Positions 53,601-62,904 of a stretch of DNA of 64,000 nucleotides are shown in pieces. The translations under genes and the position numbers were made by a program. Origin of the DNA: Sisyra terminalis (taxonomy: Eukaryota; Arthropoda; Insecta; Neuroptera; Sisyridae). Position 1 is the stretch's first letter, and every line of letters starts with the position of its first letter. The notes under the pieces are model-generated. The model was not told where the DNA came from and searched no databases. It was given only the letters and a program-made list of their open reading frames with translations. Location: assembly GCA_958496175.1 (NCBI GenBank), contig OY292278.1:310001-374000 (forward strand). Direction: 5' to 3'.

Positions 53601-55987
53601 ATTTTTGCGGATATCATTGCGGTTATTTTTGCGGATATCATTGCGGTTATTTTGCGGTGATATTTGCGGTTATTTTTGCGGATATCATTGCGGTTAATTT
53701 GCGGTAATATTTGCGGTTATGTTTGCGGATATCATTGCGGTTATTTTTGCGGATATTATTGCGGTTATTTTTGCGGATATTATTGCGGTTATTTTTGCGG
53801 ATATCATTGCGGTTATTTTGCGGTAACATTTGCGGTTATTTTTGCGGATATTATTGCGGTTATTTTTGCGGATATCATTGCGGTTATTTTGCGGTAATAT
53901 TTGCGGTTATTTTTGCGGATATTATTGCGGTTATTTGGCTGTAATATTTGCGGTTAATTTTGCGGATATTATTGCGGTTATTTTTGCGGAAATCATTGCG
54001 GTTATTTTGCTGTAATTATTGCGGTTAATTTTGCGGATATCATTGCGGTTATTTTTGCGGATATCATTGCGGTTATTTTGCGGTAATATTTGCGGTTATT
54101 TTTGCGGATATTATTTCGGTTATTTTTGCGGATATCATTGCGGTTATTTTGCTGTAATATTTGTGGTTAATTTTGCGGATATTATTGCGGTTATTTTTGC
54201 GGATATCATTGCGGTTATTTTTGCGGATATCATTGCGGTTATTTTGCGGTAACATTTGCGGTTATTTTTGCGGATATTATTGCGGTTATTTTTGCGGATA
54301 TTATTGCGGTTATTTTTGCGGATATCATTGCGGTTATATTGCGGTAACATTTGCGGTTATTTTTGCGGATATTATTGCGGTTATTTTTGCGGATATCATT
54401 GCGGTTATTTTGCGGTAATATTTGCGGTTATTTTTGCGGATATTATTGCGGTTATTTTGCTGTAATATTTGCGGTTAATTTTGCGGATATTATTGCGGTT
54501 ATTTTTGCGGATATCATTGCGGTTATTTTGCTGTAATATTTGCGGTTAATTTTGCGGATATTATTGCGGTTATTTTTGCGGATATCATTGCGGTTAATTT
54601 TGCGGATATCATTGCTGTTATTTTGCGGTGATATTTGCGGTTATTTTTGCGGATATCATTACGGTTATTTTGCGGTAATATTTGCGGTTATTTTTGCGGA
54701 TATCATTGCGGTTATTTTTGCGGATATTATTGCGGATATCAATGCCGTTATTTTTGCGGATATTATTGCGGGAATTTTTGCGGATATCATTGCGGTTATT
54801 TTGCGGTAACATTTGCGGTTATTTTTGCGGATATTATTGCGGTTATTTTTGCGGAAATCATTGCGGTTATTTTGCGGTAATATTAGCGGTTATTTTTGCG
54901 GATATTATTGCGGTTATTTTGCTGTAATATTTGCGGTTAATTTTGCGGATATTATTGCGGTTATTTTTGCGGATATCATTGCGGTTATTTTGCTGTAATA
55001 TTTGCGGTTAATTTGGCGGATATTATTGCGGTTATTTTTGCGGATATCATTGCGGTTATTTTTGCGGATAACATTGCGGTTATTTTGCGGTGATATTTGC
55101 GGTTATTTTTGCGGATATCATTGCGGTTATTTTGCGGTAATATTTGCGGTTATTTTTGCGGATATCATTGCGGTTATTTTTGCGGATATTATTGCGGTTA
55201 TTTTTGCGGATATTATTGCGGTTATTTTGGCGGATATCATTGCGGTTATTTTGCGGTAATATTTGCGGTTATTTTTGCGGATATTATTGCGGTTATTTTG
55301 CTGTAATATTTGCGGTTAATTTTGCGGATATAATTGCGGTTATTTTTGCGGATATTATTGCGGTTATTTTTGCGGATATCATTGCGGTTATTTTGCTGTA
55401 ATATTTGCGGTTAATTTTGCGGATATCATTGCGGTTATTTTTGCGGATATCATTGCGGTTATTTTGCGGTAATATTAGCGGTTATTTTTGCGGATATCAA
55501 GGCCGTTATTTTTGCGGATATTATTGCGGGAATTTTTGCGGATATCATTGCGGTTATTTTGCGGTAACATTTGCGGTTATTTTTGCGGATATTATTGCGG
55601 TTATTTTTGCGGAAATCATTGCGGTTATTTTGCGGTAATATTTGCGGTTATTTTTGCGGATATTATTGCGGTTATTTTGCTGTAATATTTGCGGTTAATT
55701 TTGCGGATATTATTGCGGTTATTTTTGCGGATATCATTGCGGTTATTTTGCTGTAATATTTGCGGTTAATTTGGCGGATATTATTGCGGTTATTTTTGCG
55801 GATATCATTGCGGTTATTTTTGCGGATAACATTGCGGTTATTTTGCGGTGATATTTGCGGTTATTTTTGCGGATATCATTGCGGTTATTTTGCGGTAATA
55901 TTTGCGGTTATTTTTGCGGATATCATTGCGGTTATTTTTGCGGATATTATTGCGGTTATTTTTGCGGATATTATTGCGGTTATTTTG
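50641..55987 (+). repeat. 3,021-bp-offset duplication
   Basis: 50641-52966 matches 53662-55987. Differences found are TGCCGATATT near 50753 versus TGCGGATATT; TGTAATATTTGCGG near 50991 versus TGTAATTATTGCGG near 54012; GCGTATATC near 51180 versus GCGGATATC near 54201; TTTGCGG/TTAGCGG changes; and TATCAATGCCG versus TATCAAGGCCG near 55497. The unit contains the b-to-b slip at 51711 and 54732. At the right edge the left copy continues TTTTTGCGG while the right one has TTTTGGCGG. Confidence 0.85.
51712..52962 (+). repeat. 758-bp-offset pair at 52 kb
   Basis: 51712-52204 matches 52470-52962 with one difference, TTAGCGG near 51864 against TTTGCGG near 52622. The left unit starts at a b-to-b register slip near 51711, whereas the right unit has a normal a-to-b join. 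The slip thus marks the recombination end of the left unit. Confidence 0.82.
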
Positions 55988-56074
55988 GCGGATATCATTG
56001 CGGTTATTTTGCGGTAATATTTGCGGTTATTTTTGCGGATATTATTGCGGTTATTTTGCTGTAATATTTGCGGT
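54733..56074 (+). repeat. 758-bp-offset pair at 55 kb
   Basis: 54733-55316 matches 55491-56074. The left unit begins at the same b-to-b slip seen at 51711. The right unit has TATCAAGGCCG near 55497 instead of TATCAATGCCG. It lies 3,021 bp from the 52 kb pair, so the two pairs were copied together. Confidence 0.82.
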
Positions 56075-56533
56075 TATTTTGCGGTAATATTTGCGGTTAT
56101 TTTTGCGGATATCATTGCGGTTATTTTTGCGGATATTATTGCGGTTATTTTTGCGGATATTATTGGGGTTATTTTGGCGGATATCATTGCGGTTATTTTG
56201 CGGTAATATTTGCGGTTATTTTTGCGGATATTATTGCGGTTATTTTTGCCGATATCATTGCGGTTATTTTGCGGTAATATTTGCGGTTATTTTTGCGGAT
56301 ATTATTGCGGTTATTTTGCTGTAATATTTGCGGTTAATTTTGCGGATATCATTGCGGTTATTTTTGCGGATATTATTGCGGTTATTTTTGCGGAAATCAT
56401 TGCGGTTATTTTGCGGTGATATTTGCGGTTATTTTTGCGGATATCATTGCGGTTATTTTTGCGGATATCATTGCGGTTATTTTGCGGTGATATTTGCGGT
56501 TATTTTTGCGGATATCATTGCGGTTAATTTGCG

Positions 56534-58584
56534 GTAATATTTGCGGTTATGTTTGCGGATATCATTGCGGTTATTTTTGCGGATATTATTGCGGTTATTT
56601 TTGCGGATATTATTGCGGTTATTTTTGCGGATATCATTGCGGTTATTTTGCGGTAACATTTGCGGTTATTTTTGCGGATATTATTGCGGTTATTTTTGCG
56701 GATATCATTGCGGTTATTTTGCGGTAATATTTGCGGTTATTTTTGCGGATATTATTGCGGTTATTTGGCTGTAATATTTGCGGTTTATTTTGCGGGTATT
56801 ATTGCGGTTATTTTTGCGGAAATCATTGCGGTTATTTTGCTGTAATATTTGCGGTTAATTTTGCGGATATCATTGCGGTTATTTTGGCGGATATCATTGC
56901 GGTTATTTTGCGGTAATATTTGCGGTTATTTTTGCGGATATCATTTCGGTTATTTTTGCGGATATCATTGCGGTTATTTTGCTGTAATATTTGTGGTTAA
57001 TTTTGCGGATATTATTGCGGTTATTTTTGCGGATATCATTGCGGTTATTTTTGCGGATATCATTGCGGTTATTTTGCGGTGATATATGCGGTTATTTTTG
57101 CGGATATCATTGCGGTTATTTTGCGGTAATATTTGCGGTTATTTTTGCGGATATTATTGCGGTTATTTTTGCGGATATTATTGCGGTTATTTTTGCGGAT
57201 ATCATTGCGGTTATTTTGCTGTAATATTTGTGGTTAATTTTGCGGATATTATTGCGGTTATTTTTGCGGATATCATTGCGGTTATTTTTGCGGATAACAT
57301 TGCGGTTATTTTGCGGTGATATTTGCGGTTATTTTTGCGGATATCATTGCGGTTATTTTGCGGTAATATTTGCGGTTATTTTTGCGGATATCATTGCGGT
57401 TATTTTTGCGGATATTATTGCGGTTATTTTTGCGGATATTATTGCGGTTATTTTGGCGGATATCATTGCGGTTATTTTGCGGTAATATTTGCGGTTATTT
57501 TTGCGGATATTATTGCGGTTATTTTGCTGTAATATTTGCGGTTAATTTTGCGGATATCATTGCGGTTATTTTTGCGGATATTATTGCGGTTATTTTTGCG
57601 GAAATCATTGCGGTTATTTTGCTGTAATATTTGCGGTTAATTTGGCGGATATTATTGCGGTTATTTTTGCGGATATCATTGCGGTTATTTTTGCGGATAA
57701 CATTGCGGTTATTTTGCGGTGATATTTGCGGTTATTTTTGCGGATATCATTGCGGTTATTTTGCGGTAATATTTGCGGTTATTTTTGCGGATATCATTGC
57801 GGTTATTTTTGCGGATATTATTGCGGTTATTTTTGCGGTAATATTTGCGGTTATTTTTGCGGATATTATTGCGGTTATTTTGCTGTAATATTTGCGGTTA
57901 ATTTTGCGGATATTATTGCGGTTATTTTTGCGGATATCATTGCGGTTATTTTGCTGTAATATTTGCGGTTAATTTGGCGGATATTATTGCGGTTATTTTT
58001 GCGGATATCATTGCGGTTATTTTGCGGTAATATTTGCGGTTATTTTTGCGGATATCATTGCGGTTATTTTTGCGGATATTATTGCGGTTATTTTTGCGGA
58101 TATTATTGCGGTTATTTTGGCGGATATCATTGCGGTTATTTTGCGGTAATATTTGCGGTTATTTTTGCGGATATTATTGCGGTTATTTTGCTGTAATATT
58201 TGCGGTTAATTTTGCGGATATCATTGCGGTTATTTTTGCGGATATTATTGCGGTTATTTTTGCGGAAATCATTGCGGTTATTTTGCGGTGATATTTGCGG
58301 TTATTTTTGCGGATATCATTGCGGTTATTTTGCGGTAACATTTGCGGTTATTTTTGCGGATATTATTGCGGTTATTTTTGCCGATATCATTGCGGTTATT
58401 TTGCGGTAATATTTGCGGTTATTTTTGCGGATATTATTGCGGTTATTTTGCTGTAATATTTGCGGTTAATTTTGCGGATATCATTGCGGTTATTTTTGCG
58501 GATATTATTGCGGTTATTTTTGCGGAAATCATTGCGGTTATTTTGCGGTGATATTTGCGGTTATTTTTGCGGATATCATTGCGG
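56534..58584 (+). repeat. Segment shared with 48575-50625 (offset 7,959), right copy
   Basis: This carries the derived GGTTTATTTTGCGGG and GTGATATATGCGG variants, which are also present near 60644 and 60943. The 60 kb copy was therefore made from this copy, or both from a common parent, after the split from 48.6 kb. Confidence 0.83.
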
Positions 58585-58669
58585 TTATTTTTGCGGATAT
58601 CATTGCGGTTATTTTGCGGTGATATTTGCGGTTATTTTTGCGGATATCATTGCGGTTAATTTGCGGTAA
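58200..58669 (+). repeat. 260-bp unit doublet, occurrence 5 of 6
   Basis: The units start at 58200 and 58460, 7,959 bp after occurrence 4. The TTATGTTTGCGG marker follows near 58678. The next expected TAACATT block is replaced by TGCTGTAATATT with TTAATTTGGCGG near 58781, which marks another junction. Confidence 0.82.
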
Positions 58670-58807
58670 TATTTGCGGTTATGTTTGCGGATATCATTGC
58701 GGTTATTTTTGCGGATATTATTGCGGTTATTTTTGCGGATATTATTGCGGTTATTTTTGCGGATATCATTGCGGTTATTTTGCTGTAATATTTGCGGTTA
58801 ATTTGGC

Positions 58808-59936
58808 GGATATTATTGCGGTTATTTTTGCGGATATCATTGCGGTTATTTTGCTGTAATATTTGCGGTTAATTTGGCGGATATTATTGCGGTTATTTTT
58901 GCGGATATCATTGCGGTTATTTTTGCGGATAACATTGCGGTTATTTTGCGGTGATATTTGCGGTTATTTTTGCGGATATCATTGCGGTTATTTTGCGGTA
59001 ATATTTGCGGTTATTTTTGCGGATATCATTGCGGTTATTTTTGCGGATATTATTGCGGTTATTTTTGCGGATATTATTGCGGTTATTTTGGCGGATATCA
59101 TTGCGGTTATTTTGCGGTAATATTTGCGGTTATTTTTGCGGATATTATTGCGGTTATTTTGCTGTAATATTTGCGGTTAATTTTGCGGATATAATTGCGG
59201 TTATTTTTGCGGATATTATTGCGGTTATTTTTGCGGATATCATTGCGGTTATTTTGCTGTAATATTTGCGGTTAATTTTGCGGATATCATTGCGGTTATT
59301 TTTGCGGATATCATTGCGGTTATTTTGCGGTAATATTAGCGGTTATTTTTGCGGATATCAATGCCGTTATTTTTGCGGATATTATTGCGGGAATTTTTGC
59401 GGATATCATTGCGGTTATTTTGCGGTAACATTTGCGGTTATTTTTGCGGATATTATTGCGGTTATTTTTGCGGAAATCATTGCGGTTATTTTGCGGTAAT
59501 ATTTGCGGTTATTTTTGCGGATATTATTGCGGTTATTTTGCTGTAATATTTGCGGTTAATTTTGCGGATATTATTGCGGTTATTTTTGCGGATATCATTG
59601 CGGTTATTTTGCTGTAATATTTGCGGTTAATTTGGCGGATATTATTGCGGTTATTTTTGCGGATATCATTGCGGTTATTTTTGCGGATAACATTGCGGTT
59701 ATTTTGCGGTGATATTTGCGGTTATTTTTGCGGATATCATTGCGGTTATTTTGCGGTAATATTTGCGGTTATTTTTGCGGATATCATTGCGGTTATTTTT
59801 GCGGATATTATTGCGGTTATTTTTGCGGATATTATTGCGGTTATTTTGGCGGATATCATTGCGGTTATTTTGCGGTAATATTTGCGGTTATTTTTGCGGA
59901 TATTATTGCGGTTATTTTGCTGTAATATTTGCGGTT
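58808..59936 (+). repeat. 758-bp-offset pair at 59 kb
   Basis: 58808-59178 matches 59566-59936. It sits 3,861 bp from the 55 kb pair. The right unit ends at a short join near 59936-59966, where three TGCGGTAATATT blocks with no b element follow each other. Confidence 0.78.
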
Positions 59937-60239
59937 ATTTTGCGGTAATATTTGCGGTTATTTTGCGGTAATATTAGCGGTTATTTTTGCGGATATCAAT
60001 GCCGTTATTTTTGCGGATATTATTGCGGGAATTTTTGCGGATATCATTGCGGTTATTTTGCGGTAACATTTGCGGTTATTTTTGCGGATATTATTGCGGT
60101 TATTTTTGCGGAAATCATTGCGGTTATTTTGCGGTAATATTTGCGGTTATTTTTGCGGATATTATTGCGGTTATTTTGCTGTAATATTTGCGGTTAATTT
60201 TGCGGATATTATTGCGGTTATTTTTGCGGATATCATTGC

Positions 60240-61034
60240 GGTTATTTTTGCGGAAATCATTGCGGTTATTTTGCGGTGATATTTGCGGTTATTTTTGCGG
60301 ATATCATTGCGGTTATTTTTGCGGATATCATTGCGGTTATTTTGCGGTGATATTTGCGGTTATTTTTGCGGATATCATTGCGGTTAATTTGCGGTAATAT
60401 TTGCGGTTATGTTTGCGGATATCATTGCGGTTATTTTTGCGGATATTATTGCGGTTATTTTTGCGGATATTATTGCGGTTATTTTTGCGGATATCATTGC
60501 GGTTATTTTGCGGTAACATTTGCGGTTATTTTTGCGGATATTATTGCGGTTATTTTTGCGGATATCATTGCGGTTATTTTGCGGTAATATTTGCGGTTAT
60601 TTTTGCGGATATTATTGCGGTTATTTGGCTGTAATATTTGCGGTTTATTTTGCGGGTATTATTGCGGTTATTTTTGCGGAAATCATTGCGGTTATTTTGC
60701 TGTAATATTTGCGGTTAATTTTGCGGATATCATTGCGGTTATTTTGGCGGATATCATTGCGGTTATTTTGCGGTAATATTTGCGGTTATTTTTGCGGATA
60801 TCATTTCGGTTATTTTTGCGGATATCATTGCGGTTATTTTGCTGTAATATTTGTGGTTAATTTTGCGGATATTATTGCGGTTATTTTTGCGGATATCATT
60901 GCGGTTATTTTTGCGGATATCATTGCGGTTATTTTGCGGTGATATATGCGGTTATTTTTGCGGATATCATTGCGGTTATTTTGCGGTAATATTTGCGGTT
61001 ATTTTTGCGGATATTATTGCGGTTATTTTTGCGG
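60240..61034 (+). repeat. Copy of 56380-57174 (offset 3,860)
   Basis: About 795 bp matches, including GGTTTATTTTGCGGG near 60644 and GTGATATATGCGG near 60943. On the right it stops near 61034, where this copy has GCGGAAATC and the other has GCGGATATT. Confidence 0.8.
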
Positions 61035-62790
61035 AAATCATTGCGGTTATTTTGCGGTGATATTTGCGGTTATTTTTGCGGATATCATTGCGGTTATTTT
61101 TGCGGATATCATTGCGGTTATTTTGCGGTGATATTTGCGGTTATTTTTGCGGATATCATTGCGGTTAATTTGCGGTAATATTTGCGGTTATGTTTGCGGA
61201 TATCATTGCGGTTATTTTTGCGGATATTATTGCGGTTATTTTTGCGGATATTATTGCGGTTATTTTTGCGGATATCATTGCGGTTATTTTGCGGTAACAT
61301 TTGCGGTTATTTTTGCGGATATTATTGCGGTTATTTTTGCGGATATCATTGCGGTTATTTTGCGGTAATATTTGCGGTTATTTTTGCGGATATTATTGCG
61401 GTTATTTGGCTGTAATATTTGCGGTTAATTTTGCGGATATTATTGCGGTTATTTTTGCGGAAATCATTGCGGTTATTTTGCTGTAATTATTGCGGTTAAT
61501 TTTGCGGATATCATTGCGGTTATTTTTGCGGATATCATTGCGGTTATTTTGCGGTAATATTTGCGGTTATTTTTGCGGATATTATTTCGGTTATTTTTGC
61601 GGATATCATTGCGGTTATTTTGCTGTAATATTTGTGGTTAATTTTGCGGATATTATTGCGGTTATTTTTGCGGATATCATTGCGGTTATTTTTGCGGATA
61701 TCATTGCGGTTATTTTGCGGTAACATTTGCGGTTATTTTTGCGGATATTATTGCGGTTATTTTTGCGGATATTATTGCGGTTATTTTTGCGGATATCATT
61801 GCGGTTATATTGCGGTAACATTTGCGGTTATTTTTGCGGATATTATTGCGGTTATTTTTGCGGATATCATTGCGGTTATTTTGCGGTAATATTTGCGGTT
61901 ATTTTTGCGGATATTATTGCGGTTATTTTGCTGTAATATTTGCGGTTAATTTTGCGGATATTATTGCGGTTATTTTTGCGGATATCATTGCGGTTATTTT
62001 GCTGTAATATTTGCGGTTAATTTTGCGGATATTATTGCGGTTATTTTTGCGGATATCATTGCGGTTAATTTTGCGGATATCATTGCTGTTATTTTGCGGT
62101 GATATTTGCGGTTATTTTTGCGGATATCATTACGGTTATTTTGCGGTAATATTTGCGGTTATTTTTGCGGATATCATTGCGGTTATTTTTGCGGATATTA
62201 TTGCGGATATCAATGCCGTTATTTTTGCGGATATTATTGCGGGAATTTTTGCGGATATCATTGCGGTTATTTTGCGGTAACATTTGCGGTTATTTTTGCG
62301 GATATTATTGCGGTTATTTTTGCGGAAATCATTGCGGTTATTTTGCGGTAATATTAGCGGTTATTTTTGCGGATATTATTGCGGTTATTTTGCTGTAATA
62401 TTTGCGGTTAATTTTGCGGATATTATTGCGGTTATTTTTGCGGATATCATTGCGGTTATTTTGCTGTAATATTTGCGGTTAATTTGGCGGATATTATTGC
62501 GGTTATTTTTGCGGATATCATTGCGGTTATTTTTGCGGATAACATTGCGGTTATTTTGCGGTGATATTTGCGGTTATTTTTGCGGATATCATTGCGGTTA
62601 TTTTGCGGTAATATTTGCGGTTATTTTTGCGGATATCATTGCGGTTATTTTTGCGGATATTATTGCGGTTATTTTTGCGGATATTATTGCGGTTATTTTG
62701 GCGGATATCATTGCGGTTATTTTGCGGTAATATTAGCGGTTATTTTTGCGGATATTATTGCGGTTATTTTGCTGTAATATTTGCGGTTAA
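61000..62790 (+). repeat. Copy of 53530-55320 (offset 7,471)
   Basis: It shares the private TGTAATTATTGCGG (61483 and 54012) and the b-to-b slip (62203 and 54732). A difference is TTAGCGG near 62731 versus TTTGCGG near 55260. Because it has TAATTATT, it descends from the 53.7 kb copy and not from the 50.6 kb copy. Confidence 0.83.
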
Positions 62791-62904
62791 TTTTGCGGAT
62801 ATTATTGCGGTTATTTTTGCGGATATCATTGCGGTTATTTTGCTGTAATATTTGCGGTTAATTTGGCGGATATTATTGCGGTTATTTTTGCGGAAATCAT
62901 TGCG

